Source: Syngnathus acus (Eukaryota > Chordata > Actinopteri > Syngnathiformes > Syngnathidae). Taken from it: a stretch of DNA of 64,000 nucleotides. Shown here piece after piece: positions 24,801 to 39,800 of the stretch. The notes beneath the pieces are model-generated. The model worked only from the letters and a program-made list of their open reading frames with translations. It had not been told where the DNA came from and made no database searches. Location of the stretch: assembly GCF_901709675.1 (NCBI RefSeq), contig NC_051095.1, positions 13,837,456 to 13,901,455 of the forward strand, read 5' to 3'. How positions within the stretch are numbered: position 1 is the stretch's first letter; each line of letters begins with the position of its first letter. Both the position numbers and the translations under genes were made by a program.

Positions 24801-27800
24801 AAGCAAGAATTCTGGGTGTCTGGGGAATGTAACCTTAAGGACTGGGAATTGGGTCCATGATATAATGTTGACCTGTCGTATAATACCTCTCAAATATTTG
24901 TATGGGATAGAATGACACCACCTGTCTAAGACATGTTCGGGTTTAATTTTCCAATTTGGCGGAATGGATTGCACTACTCAAGATCAAATACCTCCAATCA
25001 GGAAAAATATGCTTGTATTATTTTGCCAGGATTATAGATATAGATACTCTTGCTTCAGTTCAGCATGGCAGCTGAAATGACTGACCACAGTATTTCGGCA
25101 AATAATTGTGTTTGCACCAATACCAGTGTCGGTATTAGCGCTGATACTATAACGCGCGTTTGTACTTACGTATATGCGTAAAAATACTCTGATACTTCAA
25201 CACCGATATGCTTTTACCTCCCTGGAGTAGCAGCCATGGCAGCTGTAGTGTTTGAGGTGTTAAAATGTCAGTCATCAGTAGTTGGTCATCTGTAAAGGGT
25301 TATATTTGAGTGGAGAAGTCTAACAAGTTTGTTTTTGTGTTTTAACATCACGATTGTAAAACAAACTTGCGACATCACTGTTTATGTACATTACGAGATA
25401 CGCACACAATTTTCATAGAAAAATAGCCTCTATTTGCGTACTATTATCTGAACGGTATGCTTGTATATTGCCAAACTTGATACTTAATACACTTGATATT
25501 TTTTCCCTTTGTGTGGAAGCACAATTACTGTTGAGCAACCGAATCTCAGAAAAGGAGGAAATCCGTGCTGTAAATAAGTGTTGAATGTACGTCGTCGAGA
25601 GGGTTTTATGCGAGCACAAAACAAAATGAGGAAAATAAACAGCATGAAATGAGTGCAGCACTTTGCTTTGACTGCATCATTCCTCCTTAGTTGTAACGTG
25701 AAGAATTTCCCACAGTATTTTGGTATCGTATCGTTTCAAAAATGACTGGTAGCACAAGAAACGCAGTAATGAAACAAACTACGTGCAGGTGCTTAGTGTC
25801 CATGTAACAGCATTGCATATGGTTTCCATCAGCCCTCCTTTGTCTTAACTGCTCGCACAGCGTCCCCTCTGACTGACCTTTAGCTGAGCGTTAAAACCTG
25901 CAGCCCCACCCCGTCGTCTCCCATTGAAGATTCATTTTCCTCCTCCACCTCCTCGCTGTGAATAACCTCACCATCGCTGTGCATTACCTACTTTCTCCTG
26001 ACTTCAATCTTACCTTTTCTCAGTCTGGCCCAACACATGCAGATCCCTTTGCCTCCCCGTTTGACCTAATTTTCATAATATAAAAACTCATCTGTATATG
26101 AGTTAGTCCAAATCTGTCAAACAGAACATCAAACAAAGAGCATTGCACGTTGTCTATTACAAACAACCACACTTCCTTGTCATTGTGTTGTCAGCCTGTA
26201 ATATTTGCACACAAATGGTGCAGCAACATATCGACACAGAATAACAATTCTCAATTTTGCCAATGGAAAAGCAATAATAATGAATGTGTCAAGCTGACTA
26301 GGTACCATGCAGTGGGAAAAGGCCATTACGTAATTTTTGTGAACGTTTCCATCCATCAATGAGAGTAAAACATACCGAATATCAAATTTAAAGCCTTTAA
26401 AAAGAGTTTTGTCTCTGATGCAAATGAAGGAACACCCTCGAATGCAATAAGGGGTTGCTGTTCTTCTAAAAAGTATTAAAATCCGGTTGTCTGAAAGCCC
26501 GCACAGCTTTCGCAAGAGAACGAAAAGCATCCTTGACGTGCCTTTGATTATCCGATTCTCCTGTCGTCCACTCCTCCAATCACATCGACTGTGGCTGATT
26601 TGTTGGTGTGGAGATCCGTCAACACTCGTCTGCTTTGGATAAGTGATTGCTGCTGTGCGGACGGGCTTTAAACGTGGTTCATTTTCATGCATGGGATGTT
26701 TTACTCGTTGCATTAATCTTACAAATACACTCAAGAAGCCATTTCTCCCAAGTCATAACTATTCATGTCTTTGGCTTTTGATGGCAATATGTGACAAGAA
26801 CTGGATAATTTAGATTGTTTTCTTTGGTATTTGCTGTTTTTGTTTCCTCTTTAAAAATGTTCCTTGAACGCCCTAATGGATTTTTGTTGTGCTTTTGAAT
26901 TACAATGTCAGCTATCACTTTTTTCCCCTCTTCAGTTTGATGTATTGCAGCTTTTGAGCATCTTTTTATTGAGCCCGATAGAAGAGACATTATTCAGATG
27001 TTGGTGTTTCAAGCACATAGTATTAAATTATTTAGTATTTTTCAATTGTCGCTACTGCTCCCTTCCCCGCTTTCAACAGTAAAATGCTGTTGTGGCTTGG
27101 ATTTTATTGCCTGCCAAAGTTGTCTCAACAGTTTAATCTTCACGCAGTGTTCTTGCTCGGGATAAATGATTAATTGGTTTGTACTCCCGTGAAAGGGGGA
27201 AAATTGATTGTTTACTATTCCCATCTCCAGTTGTCAGTCCAGCCTTTCTTTTACAACCAACAGATCTCCCGCCTCCAGCAACTAGAGAGCGTCCTCCTGG
27301 TTGTAAGACGGTGTTTGTCGGCGGCCTGCCCGAGAATGCCAACGAACAGCTCATCATGGAGGTGTTCGGACAGTGCGGCGATATCACGGCCATTCGAAAA
27401 AGCAAGAAGAACTTCTGCCATATTCGATTCGCAGAGGAGTTCACGGTGGACAAGGCCCTTTTCCTGTCTGGTAAGGAACATTTGTCAGCCTTGCCACTAT
27501 TGTTGGCGGCAGTTTTTTACCGCCATCGATTGATGGAAACGTTGCATTTCCCGACCTTTTAAAAATCCATAATGATGGCTTCAAGTGTGAACATCATAGT
27601 TTCCTCAAAACTGATCCAACTATTTTTGTTGACACATGAGTAATGCAATCATGCACTGTTTTAGTTGACAGATGAATCCTGCATTCATTCATCTTACTGT
27701 GATCTATTGGTACTAATATACCAACACTTGCACTGATATCATTATCAGTGCGTCTCTAATTGATTGATTGATGGTTACTCACAATGGTTGATCAGGTATT

Positions 27801-30800
27801 GATCCACAATGGGGTGCATTCCTTAAGCTGTATGGTGCATAGATCTTTACTAAGGCACACAGGGAGGCTCCATGTGTTTGGTCACGTCCGCGTGTTGATC
27901 TGCTCCACTAATTGCCAAATGTAATTTGGCATCTTACTAGTGAAGTAATGCCTCTATCAAGAGTGAAAATCAGTGCCTTTACTTTCTGTATGTATGAGTA
28001 CTTCAAAGAGATAAGCGTTAATAAATCTACAAGAATGGACCCGAAAAGTTACCTAAATGCTTTTAGAATATTCCCTAAAAGTTACCTGTAGTTACATAAA
28101 TATTCTGAAATACTGCCTGAAAGTAATCTAGATACTGCTGGATGAAAACAAAATATCCATGATTTAACAATTTTCAAGTGCTTAATTAGTTATTCAAATT
28201 TATTGCACATATAAATTAAATACAAATTGTGTCAGAATAAATGTTTGAAAAGAAACCTAATGTTTGATTGCATATATAGTCAATCACTTGAACTAGCATA
28301 GTTTGTAGATCAAATCTTCATGTACCACCAATTTTCCATCGATGTGAATGTAAACCTGAATGATTGAGAACAATCCATGGGTGGATAGATGGAAATAATT
28401 AGACAAATAAAGGCCTCCTGTCTAATAAACTACCCGGTGGTGTCAAGGTCGTTGACTTGATGACGAGCAACTTGCAAGAATCGTCCGAGATTGTGGATCA
28501 ACGTCTGATTCATTCAGCAAGGATGACACCACACATGACTTATCGTGACTGCAGATCCTAAATTTACCAGCTGGGACATAAAGAGCCTATTTGCCGCAAT
28601 GCTGATTCACACCTGCCTCTGCACAGCAAGGCGAGCCGAGACTCATGGGTATTGTAGTATCCCACACCATCTGTCTTCCAAAACTATTGACGTGTGATTC
28701 ATCGAGCGTTGGCGCAAGGAAGTTGAAATTATTAAAAACACGTCAGCCAAGGGATCGTCATTTCTCAGCACTTAAGCATGCTTTAGATCGTGAAAAGAAC
28801 GTTGATGTAATTAATGCGGATGGTGAAGTTGTCTGGATTTTCTGATTACCAGTATTACCACCACTGTAAACCACCTCACAGTGAGTGAGTAAACCTATTC
28901 ACAGCGAACACCAAACAGCAAAAAAAGAGGAATTCACGCCTTGCTAATATTTCCTTTACCGTCCGCTAACAAGCCTGGCTGAAATTGGTTCCTCCTTATA
29001 ATCCAAATATATTAGAAGAATCTGGATATAGCACTCAAACATATTCCTATATGCCAAATACTACTTTTTTAGGCACCGACCACAAGTGGTAGGATAATGC
29101 AGACAAAAAAAAACCCCAATGAGAATTGCACATTTACATGAAATTACTATAAACTGCAATAATGTTCGTCGTTTTTATCAGAGGGTAAAAACATATATGG
29201 CTCTGGGTATTGCTAGATATTCTGTCAACTTGTGTTGCTTCAGCGTTTGTGTTAAAATATTTGTTGCTCAAACGACTATATCACTGCAACACAGTTCTGT
29301 AAATCCTTCTATGGTCTTTTCCATGGTCTTTTGTATTGCTTGTTAGCATTATGCTGAAGAGACTTATTTCATGTCACGCTATCGGGTTGTTTAAAATACA
29401 CGTCTAATTTGCATTTGCTTTGTTTTATATTTACCCAAACCGTAAACTTCAACTGAGAGTGGCAGCAAACAGCCTGAAGCTTCCTTATGAGTGTAGTCAT
29501 GTGACTTTGACTGTAGTTGTTGTGTGTGTCAAGTTGAGATCCAGTTCATGTATTAGACAGTAGTGTGGACACACACACACTCACACACTGCACATACACT
29601 GCAGCCTGAACACTGAGATCTCCCGACATGAAATATTGAAGTACTGCTATATTGCGCATCAGACCTATCTTTAAGCCCCCGACCTCGAGCTCATTTCTTT
29701 TCCTGTTTGTGCAATCCCTGCCCTATTACAAACCACTGGCACTGCCACTTCTACTGTCTCTAGTGATGTGAATTGAATGAATCATACACACTGGACACCA
29801 TCGCAGTGTATTATTGGAGGGCACCCGGACGAAAATACACTCTGAATCATTTCAACAAGAATTTGCTCATGAAATGGACTTCTAAATTCATGAGTCACCG
29901 TGAGGGAAAATTGAATGTAAATGAATAATTAATGTGCAGAGTTAACGTCATCACTAATATCATGTCATTGTTAAGAACCACAGGCGGTCTGTTGATACCT
30001 CCTTGTCCTCTTCATCTCTGGATGTTTTATCCTATATTGTACTGTACTGGATCTCTCTATATATACTCTGTACATACGCCCACTCTGCACTCTGTATGCA
30101 CTTATACAACCTTGTATATTTACACCTTTTGTTTACCATTATGCGATACGTAGCTCTGTATACAGTTTGAACCGGCTCTGTGATGTCTTCAAACACCCTC
30201 TGCACATTCTTTACATCGCTGTATGCACTCTCCGTACACCTTCAGCACTCTATCCACAGTATGCCTTTTATACATCCTCTGTTCAGAAACTATAGCCCTC
30301 TATACACCACTGTGCCTACATACACTGTGTACCCCATGTAAATGATAACTTTATGCACCACGCATGTATTGTTTACTCCTCTGTTTGTCGCTATACAACA
30401 CCTTCTGTAATTTATATAATCACCTTCAACATGGGCTATGTTCTTGTGACTGGCGCAGATCTGGAGCTACAAGTGGTGTAAATCTGCAAAGAGGTGGATT
30501 AGACCAGATGTTGATCATTTCGTAGATGCTCACAAGCAGGTGTATTGACCTCATACATTGCATGGGAACATCTCTGGCAGAAAAGGACATAGTGAATTGA
30601 ACTATAAGCTTCAGATGGTTTGATGCCTTCGTTTATCACTGAAATGCTTCTGACGTCTACGCACATGTCCGCAAAGCTCACGATCTGGCTCCTTGTGCCT
30701 GGAAGTAGTGTTAGACAACCTGCGCCAGTATTTAGACGTGGTCCGTGCAGGCTTAACTTCAAACGCTCTCCCACCAAATTCTCATTCCGCCAGACGTGCG

Positions 30801-33800
30801 TCTTCAACAACACACCCGATTGCACAAAAAAATCAGGATACGCCATGCACCAACAATAAAAAAGAAGTTTGATATATCCTAGGGGTGGCACATATGCACC
30901 CACTATTTACCATACTGCAGGGGTCAACAGCATGGTACCCAAAGGCACCAGGTCGTCCCCAAAGACCACATGAGAAGCCATTGTACCTTTTCTAAATATA
31001 GCTTACCTGCGATGCAGGTAATATGCGATGCGATTTTCTAGGAATGCTATAGACGTGGTCGTTTAGCTAGCAAATTTGTTACTTCACAAGTACGTGGTTG
31101 CAATTCACATTATTCAGTATCTAAGAAGTAGCTCTCAGTTTCAAAAAGGTTGGTGACCCATGCTGTACTGCATGTTCACCCACTATACTGTACACTAGCT
31201 GTATACCTCCCATACATCCCTTGTATAAATACTTTTTCTATGCACTTTATACTCATCTATACAATCTGCTGTGTTTCTTATTAAGTCTCTACAAGCTCTG
31301 AAACAAAGGTAGCCAACAAGCAAAAGATGGTGGCTGACAGTAAGAATCAATAGTCTCAAATGTCCCTAACGCAATTTGTGGAAGATGATCTGAGCTGTAT
31401 TGGGTGAGGAGGAAGGTGCGCAAAATATGGACTGAGTCTCTTCATCTTTCATGTCTCCAGTTTCATCCTTCGACTCAGCGGAATGATATTCCTACAATGA
31501 GGAGCTGTGCGGTTTCCCGAAATATATGTATTTATAAATTGCGGTAAACATACAAGTCTCAAGGCATCGTTGAGAAAATGGTGTCTCTCTTTCATGTGAA
31601 TGGGCTATAAAAAGTCGACAGCTGTCAGAAAGTCTCCGTCGCCATCCAAGCAACCGTGACTGCGTCACTTTCAGTCTCTTTCGCTTTTTGACACCCTTGC
31701 TCGGCAATGTTGCTTTTTACAGTCAAATATCTACTCCAAACTTTAATGTGCATTTTTGTAAACATCTCAATAGTTGACAGCTATTGGCACCACTGCGCTA
31801 AAACGCTGCGGGGAATTACATCAGATTGTTGGTCCTACCTATTATCCACAGCATTGTATTTTGAGTTGCTGTGGTCTCGTCTGTTGTCTCTCAAGGTTAT
31901 CGGATCCGTCTGGGTTCCAGTACGGACAAAAAAGACACAGGCCGCCTCCACGTAGACTTTGCCCAGGCCCGGGATGACCTCTACGAGTGGGAGTGTCGCC
32001 AGCGCATGATGGCCAGAGAAGAGCGGCACCGGCGCAAGATCGAGGAAGACCGGCTACGGCCGCCCTCGCCTCCCCCCATCGTGCACTTCTCAGAGCACGA
32101 GTGCAGCCAGCTGGGCGACAAGATTAAAGGTTTGTATTGTGTAATATAAAATAAAAAAGCTGTGGAGCCTCCAACATTAAACTCAATCAGTTTCAGGATG
32201 CTGGTTGACTTCAGAGTTGTGCTAATTTCAAAACAACTTTTCCCACAGAAAATAATGTTACGTGAACTAAGCTGTTCAAGGTTTAAAATGGCACCATTCC
32301 AAAAACTTTATTCAATGTTCAGGCACTTTATACTTTTAACCGACATACAAGAATAAAAGTAGTCTGATGTTGTCTTCTGAAAACGTATGACTTAATATTC
32401 CTGTGATCACAATTTGTACAGAAGTTTGTTTGTGCTTCAAAAACTACAGATATCTGAACAATACAATATACAGTAACAACTTCATTCTTGTAGTTTTCGT
32501 AACGGGGCTTTTTCTGAAAGTATGACTTTATTCTCAGAAATGTACCCATTACCCTCCGCAGATTATTTTTTCTTGCATTCTAAGGTTATTAAAAAATTCA
32601 AATGAAAGTAAATCAATCGAGCAAAAAAATTAACTTTTCCTCAGGCCCGCTTTCTTGAATCATATTTCCTTGTATCAAAAAATGTATGCTCTAAAGAAAG
32701 TAATGCCTCATAAAAAATTCAAATTAACTTATAATTACGAAATTGCAATTTTTTTTATGAAGGAATCAGAGCTTACTTAATCACATAATAAGACGTTATT
32801 TGCTTAGTATTCTGCCTCGCTTTTTTTTTCTCAAGATAAAATGCCAATTAATTCTCATGAGATTGCAAAATATCGTCAATCATCATGGCATAGTATTAGC
32901 CTAGTATTCCAAACTATTTGTGTACCCGCTTCCTAATGATTAAATTTTTCTAGTGCTATTATTTTTTTTGTTTTTTTTAGTGTGGCCCTAATACTTCATA
33001 CCGAATGTTCTGAGACAGGCAGTATTTAATTAGACATTGCAATACGGGTATACAGTGGTCATGAAGGCTACACAGCCCTGTTCAAATTACCGTAATTTTC
33101 GGACTATAAGTCGCACCGGAGTATAAGTCGCACCAGCCATAAAATGCCCAAAAAAGTGAAAAAAAACATATATATGTATATAAGTCGCTCCTGAGTATAA
33201 GTCGCCCCCCCACCCAAACTATGAAAAAAACCGCGACTTATAGTCCGAAAATTACGGTACATGTTTTTGTGATGTAAAAAAAAAAAAAAAAAAAAATGAG
33301 ACCAGGATAAACCATTTCAAAATTGTTTCTGACATCTTTGTACATTGACAAAGATTAAAATTTGACTGTGACTTGTAACTTGCACGACTCAATTTAGCAA
33401 TTCCCCTTTTTGAGAGAGGGAGGAAACAACTGAGATAATACAGTTGCACAAGTTAGCACACCCACTTTAAGTGGACCATTTGAAAGTGTTCCAATTTAAC
33501 CAGCCATCCATCCCTCGAGTCAGCACAAAACTGCCACAATTTAAAGAGCCTCAAATTAACCTCAAATAAAGTAAATTTATAATGTTTCAATATATTACAC
33601 ATGCTGAGTAAGCCTTTTGCTGACTTTACTTTCTTTCTAGCAGAAGCCATCAGGTTTTGTGCTAACTGACTGGTGTTTGGAGCTGATGACGATTCCATCC
33701 ACCTTGACACCCTCTTAAAAAGCAATGGCTGTGTTCAGAGTTACATTCACCTGAATGAACTCTAAATTGTGGCACTTTTTTGAGTCGTTCCCCTTTGGAG

Positions 33801-36800
33801 GTTCCAATCTTGAACAGTAACAAGTTAAATCCATCAAGTTTGATCACCGACTAAAGCAAGCCGTTTCCAAGCCTGTCTCTTCTGCTCCACACTCCTGAAG
33901 TGTCCTCTCTGTGTTTCTGGCTGAACAAACTTGTTTCCCTAATGAGGGCAGACACTTCCAGCTCTCTTTCAGTCTCGGGCTACCTGATAACAGAACAACA
34001 CCCTTTCACTTGAAAGCCGCTCTCCATCATTGTGTCTTTCTTGGCTCTCCTCTCTTGGCCAATGCTAATGATTTATTTTTAATCGCTTGGCACTGGCTCT
34101 TGTGAAATGAAGCTTTCCCTGAAACTGAGGGGGGAAAAGGCAGCAGCGAATCCCTTTTTCCTGTCTTCCCAAAGAACAAACCTTGCTATTGATGGCAACA
34201 AGCTCACAGATGCACTTTACAAGCTGACAGTCTATAAATGACCTTTTTCTCCCCTCCTTCTCTGTGTAAGGTCATTTGTCACGTGTACGCTTGTGTTTTT
34301 CCTTTCATCCCATAGGCCGGCCTTCCACTCAGTCACCTGTGTTTTTTGTTTCATTTTTCATCTTTTCCGCAAGGCCTCCCTTCGCTCTTCTCATTGACTC
34401 TGCAAGTTCCATCAAACTTGCAGGCCTATATCAGAGCCAAGAACCCGATTGATTTATTTTTTAAGCACAATAACTTTGAGGTAGCTGAGGTCACCCGAAT
34501 GGGTTTGTTTCATATTTCCTGACAGCGCTTTTCAAATCCTCAGGGATGTTTTGTTCTGTATCAAAGTAAGAGGAAAAGTATTGATTTGAAAGGTTAGCAT
34601 GCCCACTTGGGCCCTTGTTAATTCCCAAAAATCCATTGTCTGTTTTTTTTTTTTTTTAAATGTGATTCTGTATTAATTTTAGATAGCAGAAATATAGTAC
34701 TGTGAATCTGTCTGGCTCTCTCTGTGAAAAAGTAATTGCCCCCTGAACCAGTTGAAATCAAGCATCTGCGATATCAAGTGATGAGTCACTTCCTCGCTGT
34801 CTCTTCCTGGATTTTCACGGGTAGAATGACAGCGTAATTCATTGTTCCATTAATCACAGAAAGTCATCCAGGCCCAGAAGCAGAAAGCAACCCCAGAACC
34901 TCACACTGCTCCCAACATTTTTGTCGGCCGGCATGGTATCGACTGCTGTTATTTCGTGTCCTTTTTTTACTATGGTGTAGGTTTTAAGAACGTTAATTTT
35001 TATGTCACAGATAGCAGAGGTGTGATGGCTTTCTTTAGGCAGCAAACAAGTTGGTTATGCCTCTCCCTAGCAACAGTCTCTTGCTCACACGCGACTGCCT
35101 TTTTTAACCAGATGACGGCAAGTTTGCCGAGGCGGTGCGCGTGCTGCTGACGTGGCTGGAGCGCGGCGAGGTCAACCGCCGTAACGCCAACAACTTCTAC
35201 TCTATGATCCAGTCATCCAACAGCCACATTCGTCGCCTGATGACGGAGAAGAGTCAACACGAGAAAGAGATGGAGGAGGCCAAAGATAAATTCAAGACTG
35301 CGCTGTCTGGCATACTTGCTCAGTGTGAGTGTCAAACCTTTTCATAAGATCTTATAGGGCGTTTGTTGATAATATACATGACATACTATGAATGGAAATG
35401 AAATGTGTGTAAGGCCAATTTTTGGTTTGATGTACTAAGTTGTCGATGATTCAAGCATAGCACTGGGCATACTGGATCAAATGACTTTACCCACAAATTG
35501 TACAAGACACTCATGTCTGAAGCTCTGAATGCTGCAACAGAAGTAAGTACTTTTGTTCGGCTATCATTGCTTGTTGATGGGAGACAGTGACTCACAGGTA
35601 AGTTAACCAGAAAGAAACATCAAGGTAATGTTATTCCAGTGGGGATCGTTTGTGGTTGAGATTAGTTTTTGTTTCATCGTTGAAATCAGCTGGATAGTGA
35701 AGATTAGGATGTATAAACTACTGCCGTGAAAATAAGGAGTTTGTCATTCACAGCAATGCTCTTAACTAAAATAATTGACAATCTGTTTCTAAGATCACAT
35801 TTCAGTGTCATTATAGTATTTTAAGAAGAATTCTGAGTGGAGACTGATTTTTATTGTCTCATACAGAATTTGTCTCGTACAAAATTTGAGTCATCTATAT
35901 TTGTGTGAGTTCCTCACAACCAAAATATTACTAAAAATGGTCGTTTATACCACTGGCACAAAATGTACATTTAATACACCCCTACAGTGTCCAGTGGCAT
36001 CTCATTACTTATGTACAGTAGTTCCTCAAAGACTATCATCTCTCTAGTAAAAGCTATTTCCAAATTAAAAACAAAATCCGGTTATGGATGCTATTGTTCG
36101 TACAAGTACCTTGGCGTTCTGAACTCTGTTGCCAACCAAAACCAAAGCAAATGAATGAAAATGTGGACTCTTACTGTATGTATGATTACTATCAGCTGTG
36201 AGCATGAGTCGTGTTTCAAAGTGCCTCTTGAATAGTCCTTTTATTCAGTTTTAGGTTCCTGTTCACTTGATATACCTTTGAGTTTCCCAGTAATCTTGTT
36301 TCATATTGTTTCAGAAACACATTTGTCCAAATGAAGGTGTTATAGGTATACAAATGCCATCTGTTTTCAAACAGGATTTGTATTTTAATGACTTTAGGTA
36401 ACACAGCGCTGAGCTCATATTTGCAGTGCGGCGCTAAAGCACATTGTTATTGTAGATAATACAATTTGTGGCGCTGAACAAGCTGTGGAATAACAATTAA
36501 AAGGTCTCCAAAACAACCGCCGTTTCCTCACAGATAAAATAGTCCCAGTCCCAGCATAATAAGCACGCCGGCCTCTCGTCTGTCTCGCATGAAAGTTGTA
36601 AATGCGCACGCACTCTCTCTGCCTTCAAAATCGATCAGTGCCATCAAATTACAGCGTGCGCTGAACGGCGCTATTGATCTCCCATTCGCCCCTATCTGCG
36701 CACACGCGCCTCTGATGTGGTGGTCGTATTGACTTCCCTCCTTCATACATTAGGACTTGTGGGATACCGAGACTGCCCAAGTTGTCCCTCGTGACTACCC

Positions 36801-39800
36801 AACATGAGAGCAGATTGTATCCTCGCTGGGTCATAAGTTTGAAATCTGTTTGAAAATTGGATCATGATGTGTTCAGGTCCAGTATGGTGAAGTAGTACCT
36901 TGCAGTTCTGAGGCTTGATTCACAGGCCTTTGCTGTGCAAAGTTCGTTTTCTTCCATGCTGGGCGATTATGGACAAAAATAATGATCACACTGATTCAGC
37001 TTGAAATAAGGGAGTAAGGGTGACCATTTAACTCCAACTCTGACAGACCTTTTTTTTTTTTTTTTTATGATTCCGTTTTTTTAAAATCTTTAAATGGTCT
37101 GGCTCCACCTTACCTCTTGGAGCTCCTCCACCCATACATGCCTGCTCAGTGCCTTTGCTCTGCGGACCAAATGCCATTAGTGGGTACTGAGTACTAAGTG
37201 AAGGCTCAGAGGGAAAACATTAACTAATCCAGTTGAACTAATGCTGATCATTCATTATTGGTTAAGATGGTGTTCCAAAAGTTTTGTTTGTGTAGTGGAT
37301 ACAGAAATAACACCATCTAACTGCAAGATGATGCTTTGGCATCTACAGGTAAGAAAACCAAATGCTTACATACACATACACATACACACACATGCACACA
37401 CACACGCACGTACGCACTCACACACACAGAGTCAATTCCTTTAGACCCCTATAGTTGACTCCACTCTCTCGCTCCTCTGCTCCCTCCCATCTTGCCCTCT
37501 GTCTCTGTCTCTCTCTGATCTCTGGATGGTCTCTGCTATCGCCCCCCCGATCCCCTCTCTGCATCCCGCCGCAGTTGAGCAGATTGTGTCTGTATTCCAA
37601 GCCGCTTCCAAACAAAAGGCATGGGACCATTTCTCCAAAGCGCAACGCAAGAACCTGGACGTGTGGCGCAAGCAAGCCGAGGTTAGTTCTTCTTTATCAC
37701 ATATATTTTTTATATATATATATATATACGTATATAAATATTTTTTTGAGTTTACCTGATGGTTGTGATTGCTGTTGCTTACCTAAAGGAAACATACTTT
37801 TTTCATTTCTTGAAATGACTGTTAAAGCACGACCTGAGCATTAAAGACTCCATGTTTGACAGTAAGTACTTGAAAGGAGCCAGGACATACTGGAAAGGGA
37901 GAGATCCTTCCTCACTTTGCTTCCATGTTAAGGTAACACACTACAGGGTAGTATTATGTGAGGTAACTTTGTCCAAAAAGGGTTTTTGTTTTTTTGTTTT
38001 TTCCCAACTAGATCAGTTAGCATGATGTTAATATTTGGGTTGTAGCGCAGCCTGGACCGCTTATGATCAAATCTGTTTGGTAAGTGTCTTAAGCTATAAT
38101 AGTAATGCAGTGGTGGTACCTTAACTTACAAATGCCCCCGATTACAAGTTTTGAAGTAGCAAAAATGGGACAGTTAAGTTAGTGTAATGCTTTGGCGTGG
38201 GCAAGGTCAGCGAGCCACAATTACACATCATAACCATGTTCAGTGTCTACACAGAAATGAACATCATGAATTGCTAATAATAACATAAAAATAATAGATT
38301 ATTATTCAATGTGTATTTCCAATTGTAGGCCCTATGTATTAATTAGTCCTAAAGAAGTAGCTCTCAGCTTCAAAAAGGTTAGTGACCCCTGACGTTCAAT
38401 AGTTACTTTTTAAGACGTTTTTCTTATAGTGTTGCATACAGTTTACATTTTTGTTTTTTTAACTAAAAACAAAATCTATATTTTCGGAGGGTGCTGGAAC
38501 AGATTCATGGCATTTCAGTTAATTTCAATGGGGAAAATTGATTTGAAAGGCCTTTAAGTTGAATCACAAGGTTAATGGACAAATTCAATTCACAAGTCAA
38601 GGTACCATTGTATTTAGTTTTAATGGTAATCAAACAAACTTGCTCACACGAAAATCTCACAGTAATGACTTTTTAAAGGTAGGTGTTGAACACTGCCTGT
38701 AAAAAGCTGGATCCAGCATTATGGCTTTCTTTTGGCAATTTTGTAGTATCTCTGTGTGAAAGGTTTTGTGTCCAATTGTGTGACCAATGGATGATAAATT
38801 ACAAGTGTTTCAATGCAAAAACATGGTTTACTTGCATGCACACGATGTAAAGACCATTCTTCTGTTCTATCCGTCTTTTGTCTAACCATTGTGGTCTCTG
38901 AATGATCTTCGATACAAGCAGTGCACCAGACCAAGCCAGCCATTTTGATTCATTAGGCCTCAGGGTTCGTGCATTCTACCTTTCCTAACATGCTCGTTTA
39001 AATAGGCTTTTACACTAGGGAAGGTTAAGCACGACTGTCAATGCAAGTGAAAGAAAATGCAGTGAGCGAATAAGACCTGATTCATAAAAAATAAAATAAT
39101 AGTTAACCATGAGCAAGTCCTTAAACTTGCAATGTGGTGCAAAACAGCCAACCACTTACAGCTATTAAGTAGGGTATATCAATATCAAATTAGATTGGGT
39201 TTATTGAGTGTGCTGAACCAAAAGGCACTTAAATGTGTCTATCATATCAACATTATTCACTATAGTAAAATTAAAAAGTGCACATCGGTAAATAAATAAG
39301 CATTCGGGATAAGACTCTAGCTACATTTACTCACAACAGCATAACAGAGAATCCAAGTGACACAGATTTAAAAAAAAAAAAAAACTGCAACTCCTTGCCC
39401 TCTAAAAGTTAACAGTATGTGAGTATTTTAACTACAGTGGTTGAAATAAATCAATCGGTCCCCAAGATAACGCCAACAAAACTATTTGTCATGTTTTTAA
39501 TAAGAACATTTGGAGCGGTGAGCATTGTACATGATAAAAACAAAGTAAGATCATCATTAAATACTAGAATGTAATTAATTAAACAGAATGTGACCTAATG
39601 CATTTATATTACGGGCATTGTATTTCTGCTGTGTGTAACTTGGCCACCAGGGACAATTATAATACAGTTACATGCTGGTTTGTCAATGAAATATTTCATA
39701 ATATTAAATAATAATTACCTCTATAATATTTCCAGTTTATGTATTAGCATTACGCAAGCTGACTTTTAGGGCAATACACAATGTATATTTCTCTTTGTCA

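Larger units (their letters stand above)
27471..31895. other. enox2 intron 3 (4.4 kb)
   Basis: GT-AG intron. It holds a degenerate CTGTAYAC-rich low-complexity tract (about 30045-30410 and 31165-31290) and a hAT-like element (30918-31162). 27700-30040 has no recognised feature beyond a short CA run near 29570. Confidence 0.8.
32130..35111. other. enox2 intron 4 (3.0 kb)
   Basis: GT-AG intron. It contains a complete 172-bp TACCGT-ended MITE (33088-33259) followed by a poly(A) run, and near its 3' end an interspersed repeat (about 34721-35030) that stops about 80 bp before the next exon. 32150-33080 and 33300-34720 hold nothing recognised. Confidence 0.8.
35325..37574. other. enox2 intron 5 (2.25 kb)
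   Basis: GT-AG intron. It contains an L2-like LINE ORF2 fragment (37086-37225, + strand), preceded by a T run (37051-37068), and a CA-rich tract (37371-37427). 36400-36800 is complex, GC-richer sequence. 35330-36400 holds nothing recognised. Confidence 0.8.

Noticed and set aside
25080-25240. Resemblance between ACCAATACCAGTGTCGGTAT and the text near 2920-2960
   Set aside because: Too short and diverged to define a repeat family or boundaries.
26180-26734. 184-codon minus-strand open frame in intron 2
   Set aside because: No family motif or supporting context; overlapped by an open frame on the other strand. Treated as chance.
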